NCBI RefSeq assembly: GCF_003711805.1
Contig: NZ_QXCP01000009.1
Span: 62,001-126,000, forward strand
Origin: Brachybacterium sp. EE-P12
Lineage (GTDB): Bacteria; Actinomycetota; Actinomycetes; Actinomycetales; Dermabacteraceae
DNA: 64,000 nt
Direction: 5' to 3'
Shown one piece after another: positions 8,401 through 18,415 of this stretch (position 1 is the stretch's first letter; every line of letters starts with the position of its first letter). Below the pieces are notes generated by a model, which was not told where the DNA came from, did no database searches, and saw nothing but the letters and a program-made list of their open reading frames with translations. The position numbers and the translations under genes were made by a program.

Positions 8401-9789
8401 ATGACCGTCTCCCCTCTGATCTGGGCCGTCACCATCATCGTGGTGCTCGGTCTCCTCGCCTTCGACTACATCTTCCACGTGCGCAAGGCGCACATCCCCA
8501 GCCTGCGCGAAGCGGCCGTGTGGTCTGCGCTCTACGTCGGCGTCGCCCTCGCCTTCGGCGTGGTCGTCCTCGTGGTCGGCGGGGTCGACATGGGCACCGA
8601 GTACTTCGCCGGATACGTCACCGAGAAGGCGCTCTCGGTCGACAACCTCTTCGTCTTCCTGATCATCATCAGCGGCTTCGCCGTGCCCCGTGAGGACCAG
8701 CAGAAGGTGCTGCTGTTCGGCATCACCTTCGCGATCATCGCCCGTTCGGGCATGATCGCCCTCGGCGCCGCGGCGATCGACAACCTGTCCTGGGCGTTCT
8801 ACCTCTTCGGCGCGATCCTGCTGGTCACCGCCGTCAAGATGATCCGCGACGAGCTCCGGGAGGGTCCGCAGGAGGAGTCCGAGGGGGTGTTCGTGCGCCT
8901 GGTGAAGAAGGTCCTGCCGGCGACCGACGAGTACGACGGCGACAAGTTCTTCACCATCGAGGACGGCAAGCGCGTCCTCACCCCGATGCTGCTGGTCATG
9001 ATCGCGATCGGCGCGACCGACATCCTCTTCGCGCTCGACTCGATCCCCGCGATCTTCGGCCTCACCCAGAACACCTACATCGTGTTCACCGCGACCGTCT
9101 TCTCCCTGCTGGGCCTGCGCCAGCTGTACTTCCTCATCGACGGGCTGCTGGACCGCCTCGTCTACCTCTCCTACGGCCTGTCGCTCATCCTCGCCTTCAT
9201 CGGTGTGAAGCTCGTCGTCCATGCCCTGCACGAGAACGAGCTGCCCTTCGTCAACGGCGGCGAGGCCGTGCACGCCGTCCCCGAGATCACCACCGCCTTC
9301 TCCCTCAGCGTGATCATCTGCGTGCTGACGGTGACCGTCCTCGCCTCCCTGGTGTCGCCGAAGGGTCGGGCGCAGGCCGCGGTGAACAACGCCCACCACG
9401 AGGCCCGCGCCTATCTCGAGATGACCTACCGCTCCTTCGAGCAGGAGCGGGATGCGATGTACGACAAGATGCTCGCCCACGAGAAGATCGTCGACGGTCT
9501 GCCCGCGAAGCACGAGGACATCATCGAGGGCGAGCACGCCGTGCGTGAGCTCCTCGCCGACGCCCACCGGGTCCACGAGGCGCGTCTCGCCTTCAACGAG
9601 CGCGGCGAGCGCTCCGACGAGCAGCCGGACGGCCTCCTGGTCACCCACGCCGACGGCACCGTCGCGACCGATCCCGGCGGGTCCGTCATCACGCTCGCCG
9701 AGGAGGCGGAGCTGCGGGCGACCAAGGAGGCCAAGCGCCGCGCTCGCGAGCAGGCTCGCGCCGAGCACGCCGAGGCCCGCAGGGGCTGA
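8401..9789 (+). CDS. TerC-family membrane metal exporter
   Basis: A 462-residue TerC/Alx-type integral membrane protein. Characteristic acidic membrane motifs are seen: LLAFDYIFHVR, EKALSVDNLFVFLIIISGF and GATDILFALDSIPAIFGL. About 8 membrane segments occupy residues 1-325, followed by a charged cytoplasmic tail of about 130 residues ending in an Arg/Ala/Glu-rich helix (RATKEAKRRAREQARAEHAE). Family members export Mn2+ or protect against metal overload. The preceding yybP-ykoY riboswitch supports a manganese role here. An upstream in-frame start at 8359 lies inside the riboswitch and is not used. Confidence 0.9.
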   Translation: MTVSPLIWAVTIIVVLGLLAFDYIFHVRKAHIPSLREAAVWSALYVGVALAFGVVVLVVGGVDMGTEYFAGYVTEKALSVDNLFVFLIIISGFAVPREDQQKVLLFGITFAIIARSGMIALGAAAIDNLSWAFYLFGAILLVTAVKMIRDELREGPQEESEGVFVRLVKKVLPATDEYDGDKFFTIEDGKRVLTPMLLVMIAIGATDILFALDSIPAIFGLTQNTYIVFTATVFSLLGLRQLYFLIDGLLDRLVYLSYGLSLILAFIGVKLVVHALHENELPFVNGGEAVHAVPEITTAFSLSVIICVLTVTVLASLVSPKGRAQAAVNNAHHEARAYLEMTYRSFEQERDAMYDKMLAHEKIVDGLPAKHEDIIEGEHAVRELLADAHRVHEARLAFNERGERSDEQPDGLLVTHADGTVATDPGGSVITLAEEAELRATKEAKRRAREQARAEHAEARRG

Positions 9790-9936
9790 GCCGCATCCCG
9801 CTGGGCCGGCCCATCCTGTCCCCGGACCGGGCCGCCCCCTCTCCCCGGACCGGGCGTGGTCAGGTGCTGGCGCAGGGCGTCCCGGTACGCCTATATCGTC
9901 GTACTGGTACGCCCAGCGCCACCGGATGACCACGTC

Positions 9937-10725
9937 TCATCCCTCGACCCGAGCTCCGGCTCCGCACCGGGGCCCCTCACGGTCCAGCACGCCGAGCACC
10001 AGCAGCAGCTGCGCGGCGACATAGGTGAGCATCACCCAGAAGGCGTGGGCGGGGAGGGTGAGCACGTCGAAGGTGTCCAGGGCGATCAGCGCATCGGAGA
10101 CCACGAACAGCGCTCCCCCGATCACCCCGCGTCGGCCGAGCCCGGTGGCGAGCACGGCCATCGTGCAGATCGCGGCGGCGTAGAGCCCGAGCGCGGGAAG
10201 CAGCGCCCCTGCGACAGGGGCGCACAGCACCACGATCACCGGCCCCGCCACGGCGTAGGGCACCATCGCGGCCCGGCGCAGGACGGCGCCGCGCCGCGGA
10301 CCGCCGGCCGCGCCGTCCTCGCCCGGGGCGCGGTCGCCCCGCAGGGAGCCGGCACGTGCGCCGACGCCTGCGAGCAGCGAGTCGCTGCGCAGCGGCCACA
10401 GCGCGATCGCGTACACGAGCTGGGCGAGCAGGAAGCTGCCGAGCATGGCGAGGAACTGGCCCTGCCCCTCCAGGAATCGCGGCACGGCGTCCCCCGCCCA
10501 GGACAGCACCAGCCCCAGGGCGAAGAGGCCCACCAGGCGGCCGCGAGGAGGCGCTGATCCCGCGAGCAGGACGACGAGCAGCAGCGGCATCAGCATCACC
10601 TGGGTCGCGTCGGCGACCGCCCAGGCACCGCGCAGCTGCGCGGCCAGGTGCGCCGCCGTCACCATGGCGAGCGCGGCGAGCGCCGACCCGGCGACGGGTC
10701 CGATGCCTCCTCGCACCCCTCGCAT
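9937..10725 (-). CDS. YhhN-family membrane protein, putative lysoplasmalogenase
   Basis: A 262-residue protein with about 8 transmembrane segments matching the YhhN/TMEM86 family. Conserved-looking parts are GLVLSWAGDAVPRFLEGQGQFLAMLGSFLLAQLVYA (aspartate D in helix 3) and GGALFVVSDALIALDTF near the C terminus. Family members such as TMEM86B cleave the vinyl-ether bond of lysoplasmalogens. The gene converges on terC. The start reads MRGVRGGIGP; a TACGCT hexamer 6 nt upstream (10732-10737) and no ribosome site suggest a leaderless mRNA. A hydrophilic insert near residues 128-150 separates two helices. Confidence 0.82.
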   Translation of the reverse strand: MRGVRGGIGPVAGSALAALAMVTAAHLAAQLRGAWAVADATQVMLMPLLLVVLLAGSAPPRGRLVGLFALGLVLSWAGDAVPRFLEGQGQFLAMLGSFLLAQLVYAIALWPLRSDSLLAGVGARAGSLRGDRAPGEDGAAGGPRRGAVLRRAAMVPYAVAGPVIVVLCAPVAGALLPALGLYAAAICTMAVLATGLGRRGVIGGALFVVSDALIALDTFDVLTLPAHAFWVMLTYVAAQLLLVLGVLDREGPRCGAGARVEG

Positions 10726-10856
10726 GGACCGAGCGTACGTGGGGCGGCGGGGCGAGTCCGCGGGCTCACGGAACCGCGCCGACCGGACGACGGGGGCAGC
10801 GAGCGGACCGCGCATATTCGGCTGACGTCCGTGAGGCGATCCGGCAGACTGCCCGC

Positions 10857-11768
10857 ATGACCGAGACTCCCCCGCCCGCCGACCTCGAGGAGCTGCTCGC
10901 CCTCGCCGCCGACCACGGGCTCGACCTCGTGCCCGACTCCCTGCGCACCGAGGAGGTGGGGCTCGACTTCCGCGTCGCGTTCGCCCGAGCGCGGGACGGG
11001 CAGCGATGGGTGCTGCGGATCCCGCGCCGGGCGGAGGTGCTGCCCCGCGCCGCGATCGAGGGTCGGCTTCTCGCCCTCCTCGCCCCACGCCTGGACGTCG
11101 CGGTCCCGGACTGGCGGATCAGCACGGAGCGGCTCATCGCCTATCCCCTCCTCCCCGGCACCCCGGGCCTGACCGTCCGCGCGGACGGGGCCGTGGACTG
11201 GCACGTGGACATGGCCTCGACCGAGTTCGCGAGCACGCTCGGCGCCTTCATCGCGCAGCTCCATGCCGTGGACCCGGTCGAGGCGGCGGCGACGGGGATC
11301 CCCGCGCACACCCCCGCCCAGGTGCGCGAGGGATGGCGAGCTGACCTCGCGCGCGTCGCGGAGCATTTCGAGATCGCGCCCGCGCTGCGGGAGCGATGGG
11401 AGTCGTGGCTGGCGGAGGACTCCTACTGGCCCGACCGCAGCGTCCTGACCCACGGGGAGATCTACCCCGGCCACACCCTCGTGCAGGGAGAGCGGCTGAG
11501 CGCGGTGCTGGACTGGACCACCGCGGCCGTCGGCGATCCGGCGAGGGACTTCATGTTCCACCGGGCGGGCGCGCCCCCGGAGGCCTTCGACGCCGCGCTC
11601 GCGGCCTACACGGACGGCGGCGGGACCGTGCACGCACGCCTCGGCGAGCACTGCGAGGAGATGTTCTCCGCCTCTCCGCTCGCCTACGGGCTGTACGCCC
11701 TCGAGACCGGGGAGCAGCAGCATCGCGAGGCCGCAGCAGCCGCCCTCGCCCCTCCCGCCGACGCCTGA
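10857..11768 (+). CDS. mph: Macrolide 2'-phosphotransferase (Mph(H)-like)
   Basis: A 303-residue aminoglycoside-phosphotransferase-fold kinase resembling Mph enzymes, which inactivate macrolides by phosphorylating the desosamine 2'-OH with GTP. The nucleotide lobe shows RWVLRIPRR and AAIEGRLLALLA; YPLLPGTPG is the hinge; VDWHVD is typical of Mph proteins. The catalytic loop reads THGEIYPGH (H199, E201), with Glu where most family kinases have Asp; DW at 219-220 and GDPARDF follow. Brachybacterium faecium is the known source of Mph(H), which fits the inferred host. CAGACT at 10845-10850, 6 nt before the ATG, suggests a leaderless transcript. Confidence 0.85.
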   Translation: MTETPPPADLEELLALAADHGLDLVPDSLRTEEVGLDFRVAFARARDGQRWVLRIPRRAEVLPRAAIEGRLLALLAPRLDVAVPDWRISTERLIAYPLLPGTPGLTVRADGAVDWHVDMASTEFASTLGAFIAQLHAVDPVEAAATGIPAHTPAQVREGWRADLARVAEHFEIAPALRERWESWLAEDSYWPDRSVLTHGEIYPGHTLVQGERLSAVLDWTTAAVGDPARDFMFHRAGAPPEAFDAALAAYTDGGGTVHARLGEHCEEMFSASPLAYGLYALETGEQQHREAAAAALAPPADA

Positions 11769-12024
11769 GCGTCGTGAGCCGCGCCACAGGACGCGCCATG
11801 ACTCACACCGCCTCGCCGAGCCCTGGAGCGTTGCCGCGTCATCGCCGGTCAGCGCCCCGCACCGGGACGGCACCCGAGTCATCCCCACGATGTGGGCGGG
11901 TCAAATCCTGGTCAGATCCGCGCCGAGGTGCTTGCCCCGAGGGGCCCGGATCCCCCTACGGTGGCCGACGTCCGAAGAGGCCGGGCCGCGCCCGTGCGGC
12001 GCCGACCGGCCACCCACGATGTGA

Positions 12025-13038
<1,014 letters not shown>

Positions 13039-13098
13039 TCCCTCCGCGTCCGCCCCTGCCGGGGCGATGACCACCTGCGGCACCGCCGCAACCATCCC

Positions 13099-13137
13099 GG
13101 ACGGCCGGGCCGCCCCTCGTGGGCGGCCCGGCCGTCC
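13099..13137 (+). terminator. Strong hairpin terminator after the rpf gene
   Basis: A perfect 17-bp G/C-rich stem (13099-13115 with 13121-13137) closes a 5-nt CTCGT loop, 61 bp after the rpf stop codon. There is no long T tract, as is common in actinobacteria. Confidence 0.8.
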
Positions 13138-13508
13138 GTCGTCGTGCGCGGAGCTCGACGGACAACCCACCCCAAGACTCGACGAACGCCCCACCCCGAG
13201 TCGCACCCCCGTCGGCAACCAATGGCAACTGTCCACCTGGACGGCCATGAGCTCCAGGCTGTGACCCACCTCTCGTCGCCGCGGACTCGACATCGATGCA
13301 GGTGAGCACGCCGTCACCGGTGGGCCGAGGAGCCCTGCCCCACCTCCTCCCCTGCAACTTCTGGCAACAATGGCCATCGTCCGCCGGCTCTGGCCAGACT
13401 CGCTGCGCCCCGCCTCACCGGTCCCCGGAGAGCACCGCGATCAGAGCCGCCCGCACCCTGCGCACGCCGCTCTCGCGCCTCAAGGATGAGCCCCAAGGAG
13501 CTACGACG
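13138..13508 (+). other. Gene-free leader of the GPH symporter gene
   Basis: About 370 bp without a convincing gene. It contains two related motifs, GGCAACCAATGGCAAC at 13214-13229 and TGGCAACAATGGCCA at 13362-13376, sharing GGCAAC(C)AATGGC. They are plausible regulator sites for the downstream sugar genes, but I cannot name a regulator. The base composition is less G/C-skewed than in the neighbouring genes. Confidence 0.4.
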
Positions 13509-14948
13509 ATGAGCACCACCGCAGTCACACCCGCCGAGAAGAAGGACGTCAGACCGTTCGGCTGGCGGGACAAGCTCGGCTACATGTTCGGCGACTGGGG
13601 GAACGACTTCACGTTCCTCCTGCAGTCCACGTTCTTCCTGATCTTCTACACGAACGTCATGGGCATCAGCGCCGCGCACGTGGGCACCCTGCTCTTCGTC
13701 GCGCGCATCCTCGACGCGTTCACCGACGTGGGCGCCGGGCGACTGATCGACACCCTGAGGCCCGGCCGCTCCGGACGGTTCAAGCCCTGGCTGCTGCGGA
13801 TCATGATCCCGGTGACCGTCATGGCCTTCCTCATGTTCTCGCCCTTCGTGGTCGACGGCGCCTACGGCACGCGACTGGCCTGGATGATCACCACCTACAT
13901 CCTGTGGGGCTCGGTCTTCTACACCCTGATCAACATCCCCTACGGCTCGATGGCGTCGGTGATCTCCAATGATCCCGGCCACCGTGCGTCGCTCTCGGTG
14001 TTCCGCGCCCTCGGCGGCACCCTGGCGAACATCGCGATCTCCGTCTTCCTGCCCCTGGTCGTGTTCGTCCAGGTCGCCGGCCAGTCGCAGATGTCCGGGA
14101 CCCGGATGATGTGGGCCGCGCTCGGCTGCGCCGCCCTCGGCGTGATCTGCTATCTGCTGTGCTTCGTGAACGTCGAGGAGCGCATCTCGACCCCGCCGAA
14201 GGCGAAGGAGGAGCGCCAGGGCCTCGGCCAGGCGCTGGGCTCGATGATCACCAACCGTGGTCTCACCGGCCTGATCGCCACCGCTCTGTTCATGCTGGTG
14301 GCCAACATGACGCTCAGCGGCATGATGCCCTACATGCTCAACGAGTACTTCAACAACGGTCAGCTCCTGAGCATCGTGAACTTCGTGGGCCTCGCCCCGA
14401 CCCTGCTGCTGGTCCCCGTCGCCTCGAAGCTCGCCAAGACCTTCGGCAAGAAGGAGGTGAGCGCCGTCGGCCTGGCCCTCGGCGTGGCCTCCGGCGTGGT
14501 GCTCTTCGTGATCCGGACAGACAGCCCCTACGTCTTCATGCTCGGCTACGCCCTGCTGATGCTCGGCATCGCCGCGCTGAACGTCCTCATCTGGGCGTTC
14601 ATCACCGACGCGATCGACCTGCAGGAGATCCGCACCGGCGAGCGCAACGACGCCACCGTCTACGGCATGTACTCCTGGTCCCGCAAGCTCGGCCAGGCGA
14701 TCGCCGGTGGCCTCACCGGCTGGGCGCTCGGCTGGATCGGCTACCAGTCCGGCGGCGTGACGCAGACCGAGTCCGTACTCGACGGCATCTACATGCTCGG
14801 CACCCTCGTGCCCGCCCTGCTGCTGCTGGCCTCGCTGCTGGCCATCATCTTCTGGTATCCGCTGTCGAAGAAGCGGGTCGAGGAGAACGTGGCGATCCTC
14901 GCCGAGCGCCACGCCGCGGCGGCCGCGGCCGACCCCGAGCAGGCCTGA
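13509..14948 (+). CDS. GPH-family (MelB-like) sugar:cation symporter
   Basis: A 479-residue MFS protein of the glycoside-pentoside-hexuronide family with about 12 membrane helices. Family signs are the N-terminal KLGYMFGDWGNDFTFLLQ, DAFTDVGAGRLID, GRFKPWLL, then YGSMASVISNDPGHRASLSVFR and the late TDAIDLQEIRTGERNDATVY segment. It would import a glycoside or sugar with H+ or Na+. It precedes a Gfo/Idh/MocA oxidoreductase and a sugar isomerase in the same direction, a common catabolic arrangement. ATG 13509 follows AAGGAG at 13495-13500; a longer in-frame extension upstream has no such site. Confidence 0.88.
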   Translation: MSTTAVTPAEKKDVRPFGWRDKLGYMFGDWGNDFTFLLQSTFFLIFYTNVMGISAAHVGTLLFVARILDAFTDVGAGRLIDTLRPGRSGRFKPWLLRIMIPVTVMAFLMFSPFVVDGAYGTRLAWMITTYILWGSVFYTLINIPYGSMASVISNDPGHRASLSVFRALGGTLANIAISVFLPLVVFVQVAGQSQMSGTRMMWAALGCAALGVICYLLCFVNVEERISTPPKAKEERQGLGQALGSMITNRGLTGLIATALFMLVANMTLSGMMPYMLNEYFNNGQLLSIVNFVGLAPTLLLVPVASKLAKTFGKKEVSAVGLALGVASGVVLFVIRTDSPYVFMLGYALLMLGIAALNVLIWAFITDAIDLQEIRTGERNDATVYGMYSWSRKLGQAIAGGLTGWALGWIGYQSGGVTQTESVLDGIYMLGTLVPALLLLASLLAIIFWYPLSKKRVEENVAILAERHAAAAAADPEQA

Positions 14949-14954
14949 CCTCAG

Positions 14955-14990
14955 CGCGTCGCCGGCCCCGGTCGCGAGGCCGGCGACGCG
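14955..14990 (+). terminator. Hairpin terminator after the GPH symporter gene
   Basis: A perfect 13-bp stem (14955-14967 with 14978-14990) closes a 10-nt loop, 7 bp after the stop codon. The oxidoreductase gene that follows therefore probably has its own promoter; TATAGG at 14991-14996 is a possible -10 element. Confidence 0.75.
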
Positions 14991-15120
14991 TATAGGGTCG
15001 TAGGGACCGGAGAACGCCTTCCGCGCTGGTCGCCGTCCCCTCCCCCGCTCCTCGCCCCCGATCCCTCCCATCCATCGCTCCCGTCCAGGGAGCACGTCAC
15101 CACCACAGAACGGAGACACC

Positions 15121-16293
15121 ATGTCGGAGAAGAACGTCCGCCTCGGCATCATCGGGTTCGGCGCCCAGGGCGGCATGTACGCCGGGCTGCTCGCCGACGA
15201 GAGAATCGAGGGCATGACCCTCGGCGCGATCGCGGATGTCGACCCCGCGAAGAAGGACCTCGCCGCGGAGAAGCACCCGGACACCCCCTTCTACGACGAC
15301 TACCTCGCGATGCTGGACTCGGGCGACGTCGACGCGGTGGTCACCACCGTGCCGCACTACCTCCACCCCGAGATGACGATCACCGCGCTGGGCAAGGGCA
15401 TCCACACCCTCACCGAGAAACCGGCCGGCGTGTACACGAAGCAGGTCGAGGAGATGAACGCCTTCGCGGCGGAGCACCCCGAGACCACCTTCGCGATCAT
15501 GTTCAACCAGCGCACCAACCCCGTCTACACGGATCTCAAGGCGCTGATCGACTCCGGCGAGCTCGGCGCGCTGCGCCACACCTCCTGGATCATCACCTCG
15601 TGGTGGCGCCCGCAGGGCTACTACGACCAGTCCGAGTGGCGCGCGACCTGGGGCGGCGAGGGCGGCGGCGTCCTGGTGAACCAGGCCCCTCACCAGCTGG
15701 ACCTGTGGCAGTGGCTGTGCGGCACCCCGAAGAAGGTCTTCGCGAAGCTGGCCTTCGGCTTCCAGCGCGACATCGCCACCGAGGACGAGGTCAACGCGCT
15801 GGTGGACTTCGGGGACGGCGTCACCGGCCACTTCATGACCTCCACCAACGACATCATCGGCACCGACCGCCTCGAGCTGCTGTTCGACAAGGGCAAGGTC
15901 GTCGTCGACAAGTCCTCGAAGGTCACCATCCATCGCCTGTCCGAGGACGAGCGCAGCCTCAGCGACCAGATGACGATGCAGGACGTGGCCAAGCTGTTCC
16001 GCGGCGAGATGGACCCGACCTCCGTCTACACCACGGAGGAGAAGGAGTACGAGTCGGCCTGGGGTCAGCAGCACATCGACGTCCTGACCAACTTCGCCGC
16101 CCACATCAACGACGGCACGGAGCTCATCGCCGACGGCGCCGAGGGGATCAACGGAGTGCGCCTGGCCTCGGGCATGCAGCTGTCGGCCTGGACCGGCCGC
16201 GAGATCGACCTGGTGGACTACCCCTCCGAGGAGTACCTCGCCGAGCTCAACCAGCGCATCGAGGAGGAGGGGAAGTTCCCCACCCGCTCCTGA
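15121..16293 (+). CDS. Gfo/Idh/MocA-family sugar oxidoreductase
   Basis: A 390-residue NAD(P)-dependent dehydrogenase. The N-terminal Rossmann fold has IIGFGAQGGMYAGLL; the family EKPAGVY motif is near residue 100; the C-terminal domain has WGGEGGGVLVNQAPHQLDLWQWL, containing the expected catalytic histidine. It probably oxidises a hydroxyl of a sugar, inositol or glycoside to a keto intermediate. The next gene, a sugar isomerase/epimerase 48 bp downstream, is a frequent partner. The substrate cannot be inferred. ACGGAG at 15112-15117 is the ribosome site. Confidence 0.88.
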   Translation: MSEKNVRLGIIGFGAQGGMYAGLLADERIEGMTLGAIADVDPAKKDLAAEKHPDTPFYDDYLAMLDSGDVDAVVTTVPHYLHPEMTITALGKGIHTLTEKPAGVYTKQVEEMNAFAAEHPETTFAIMFNQRTNPVYTDLKALIDSGELGALRHTSWIITSWWRPQGYYDQSEWRATWGGEGGGVLVNQAPHQLDLWQWLCGTPKKVFAKLAFGFQRDIATEDEVNALVDFGDGVTGHFMTSTNDIIGTDRLELLFDKGKVVVDKSSKVTIHRLSEDERSLSDQMTMQDVAKLFRGEMDPTSVYTTEEKEYESAWGQQHIDVLTNFAAHINDGTELIADGAEGINGVRLASGMQLSAWTGREIDLVDYPSEEYLAELNQRIEEEGKFPTRS

Positions 16294-16341
16294 CCCCTGC
16301 TCGACGCCACGCCCCACCACGACCTTCGAAGGAGAACACCC

Positions 16342-17190
16342 ATGCCCGTCCTCGGACTCCAGCTGATGATGCTCAAGGACCAGATCAACGAGAAAGGGAT
16401 GTACGAGGTGCTGCGCCAGGTGCGCGAGCTCGACATCGACGCGGTCGAGGTCTCCCAGGTGGAGATGACCGACGAGCTGATCGACGACCTCGTGCGCGGC
16501 AAGGCCGACTTCGGCGTCGAGACCGCCGCGATGAGCGCCTCGATCGCCCCCGGCGGCAACGGCTTCGCACTGGAGACCGAGTTCGACCGCGCCGTCGAGG
16601 CCTGCCGGAAGACCGGTGCGCGGTTCCTGCGCATCGGCATGATGCCCTTCTCCGCGATGACCTCGAAGGAGGCCTGCGAGCAGTGGGCGGCGTCGGTCGA
16701 GCCCTACGCGGCCCGGCTCGCCGAGCAGGGCGTCACGCTCTGCTACCACAACCACCACGTGGACCTCATCCAGTTCGAGGGCGAGCGGATCTTCGACATC
16801 GTCCGACGGGTCGCCCCCTCGCTGCTGTTCGAGGTGGACCTGCACTGGGTCCAGCGCGGCGGCATGGCCCCGCTGGACATGCTCGAGGCCTACTCCGGCG
16901 CCTGCAAGCTGATCCATGTCAAGGACTTCCGCGTGGCCCCGATGCCCGAGGAGGCCGTGAAGCGCTCCGAGGCCGGCGAGATGGACATGAAGGAGTTCTA
17001 CGGGATCTTCCTCTCCCTCGCGCAGTTCGCGGAAGTGGGCCAGGGCAACATGAACTGGCCCGCGCTGCTGCCCGCGGCGGAGGAGGCCGGCGCCGAGTAC
17101 TTCCTCATCGAGCAGGACGACACCTACGGACGCGATCCGATCGACGCCATCCGCGATTCCCGCGAGTACCTGCGCTCCATCGGGTACTGA
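16342..17190 (+). CDS. Sugar phosphate isomerase/epimerase (AP endonuclease 2-like TIM barrel)
   Basis: A 282-residue TIM-barrel protein of the xylose isomerase-like/AP-endonuclease-2 family. Metal-ligand-type residues appear in LCYHNHHVDLIQ, LLFEVDLHWVQRGG, KLIHVKDFR and the C-terminal FLIEQDDTYGRDPIDAI. In sugar clusters such proteins isomerise or epimerise keto-sugars, or act in 3-keto-glycoside breakdown. It lies 48 bp after the Gfo/Idh/MocA gene with AAGGAG before the ATG. A palindromic repeat begins 12 bp after its stop and may end transcription. Confidence 0.85.
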   Translation: MPVLGLQLMMLKDQINEKGMYEVLRQVRELDIDAVEVSQVEMTDELIDDLVRGKADFGVETAAMSASIAPGGNGFALETEFDRAVEACRKTGARFLRIGMMPFSAMTSKEACEQWAASVEPYAARLAEQGVTLCYHNHHVDLIQFEGERIFDIVRRVAPSLLFEVDLHWVQRGGMAPLDMLEAYSGACKLIHVKDFRVAPMPEEAVKRSEAGEMDMKEFYGIFLSLAQFAEVGQGNMNWPALLPAAEEAGAEYFLIEQDDTYGRDPIDAIRDSREYLRSIGY

Positions 17191-17202
17191 GAGTGGCCGG
17201 CC

Positions 17203-17275
17203 TGCAGAACAGGGCGTCGGAGAGCACACCGGGACGCTCTGCGGCCCGCCGTGTCGCCTGACGCCCCTTTCTGCA
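17203..17275. repeat. 73-bp palindromic intergenic repeat, family 1, copy A
   Basis: Terminal 16-bp arms TGCAGAACAGGGCGTC (17203-17218) and GACGCCCCTTTCTGCA (17260-17275) form an imperfect inverted repeat around a 41-bp core. A second copy with the same arm and core lengths, in reverse orientation, lies at 58003-58075. This copy follows the sugar isomerase gene and could act as a terminator. Confidence 0.75.
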
Positions 17276-17350
17276 GCTGCTTCCCCGCCCCGACGCCCGC
17301 CGGCCGTGCCCGTCACGGTCGGCGGGCATCGTCGTCTGCTCTCCCCTTGC

Positions 17351-17369
17351 GCTTGACGCGACGTCAAGC
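17351..17369 (+). promoter_or_regulatory. MerR-type operator before the TipA-like regulator
   Basis: GCTTGACG-CGA-CGTCAAGC is a perfect inverted repeat (8-bp arms, 3-bp centre). It contains a TTGACG -35-like hexamer at 17353-17358. A dyad overlapping the promoter spacer just before a merR-type gene is the classical autoregulatory arrangement. I cannot place the -10 with certainty. Confidence 0.65.
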
Positions 17370-17415
17370 GCCATGATCGATCGTGCACCGAGGAGGACCG
17401 ACGGGAGGAGGAGCC

Positions 17416-18192
17416 ATGGGAACGTCGCAGCATCCGTCGCAGGAGTGGTCGATCCAGGAGGTCGTCCGCAGCACCGGCGTCACGAGTCGCACCCTGCGCC
17501 ACTACCAGCAGGTGGGGCTGCTCGTGCCAAGCCGCATCGGGCACGGCGGGCTGCGCTTCTACGACCGGGAGGCTCTGCTGCGCCTGCAGCGGATCCTGGT
17601 CCTGCGCGAGCTGGGGCTCGGACTGCCCCAGATCGGCCGCGTCCTCGATGAGAGGGTCGACCCCGCCACCGCGCTGCGGGCGCATGCCGAGCAGCTCGAG
17701 AGCGAGCAGCAGCGGCTGGCCCGCATCGCCGCCTCGGTGCGTTCCACGATCCGGATTCTCGAGACAGGAGGAGAGCTGATGACGGACACGATGTTCGACG
17801 GATTCGACCACACGCAGCACCGCGAGGAGGTCGAGCGGCGGTGGGGCGAGCAGGCCTATGCCGACTCCGACCGCTGGTGGCGTGCCTTGAGCGACGCCGA
17901 GAAGCAGGGCTTCCGCGAGGAGCTCGACGCCCTGGTGGCAGGCTTCGCCGACACCTCGGCGCGGGGTCTGCCCGCAGAGCACGAGGAGGTCCAGGCGCTC
18001 ACGGCCCGGCTGCACGCCTGGATCGGCGCGGGCTGGGGCGGGAAGGAGCCCGGCGCCGAGGCCTTCGTCGGGATCGGCGAGATGTACGTCGCCGACCCGC
18101 GCTTCGCAGCGACCTTCACGGTCGAGGGCCGGGCCTTCGCCGAGCACGTGCGCGATGCCATGACGGTCTACGCGCTCGAGAAGCTCGAGTGA
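17416..18192 (+). CDS. MerR-family regulator with TipAS-like effector domain
   Basis: A 258-residue protein. Residues 11-80 are a MerR winged helix (WSIQEVVRSTGVTSRTLRHY, GGLRFYDREALLRLQRIL). A coiled coil follows (residues 85-120). The C-terminal TipAS-like domain reads DGFDHTQHREEVERRWGEQAY ... DRWWRALSDAEKQGFREEL ... AFVGIGEMYVADPRFAATF. In Streptomyces TipA this domain binds thiopeptide antibiotics. Autoregulation through the dyad at 17351-17369 is likely. ATG 17416 follows GGAGGAG; an in-frame upstream start at 17383 has no ribosome site. Confidence 0.88.
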   Translation: MGTSQHPSQEWSIQEVVRSTGVTSRTLRHYQQVGLLVPSRIGHGGLRFYDREALLRLQRILVLRELGLGLPQIGRVLDERVDPATALRAHAEQLESEQQRLARIAASVRSTIRILETGGELMTDTMFDGFDHTQHREEVERRWGEQAYADSDRWWRALSDAEKQGFREELDALVAGFADTSARGLPAEHEEVQALTARLHAWIGAGWGGKEPGAEAFVGIGEMYVADPRFAATFTVEGRAFAEHVRDAMTVYALEKLE

Positions 18193-18205
18193 CCGGAGGT
18201 CCCCG

Positions 18206-18243
18206 CCGAGGGCCCGCGCGCCGAGGGGCGCGCGGGCCCTCGG
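18206..18243 (+). terminator. Hairpin terminator after the TipA-like gene
   Basis: A perfect 17-bp stem (18206-18222 with 18227-18243) closes a 4-nt GAGG loop, 13 bp after the stop codon. Confidence 0.8.
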
Positions 18244-18415
18244 GCTCTGCGCGACGTGCCCGGGGGTGCGGCGCGGCCGGCACGGCACGGACCGTTACCA
18301 TTTCGTGATTCGGCCCACGTCGGCGGCGACGCACCCCGCTTCCTGAACGGTTCCGCAAAGCGTCCCCCGGGTTCGGGGCGTAGCGTCGCCCGCGCCATCG
18401 ACTCCAGGAGGCACA

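Noticed and set aside
9825-9860. Repeat of CCCCGGACCGGGC between terC and the lysoplasmalogenase gene as a mobile element
   Set aside because: Two short G/C-rich units in a 147-bp convergent gap; too short and simple to separate from chance or a weak terminator.
15097-18288. Minus-strand open frame of more than 1000 codons opposite the sugar oxidoreductase, isomerase and MerR genes
   Set aside because: Rich in Val/Asp/His/Leu/Gly repeats without domains; it mirrors three clear plus-strand genes. GC-rich DNA produces such antisense frames.
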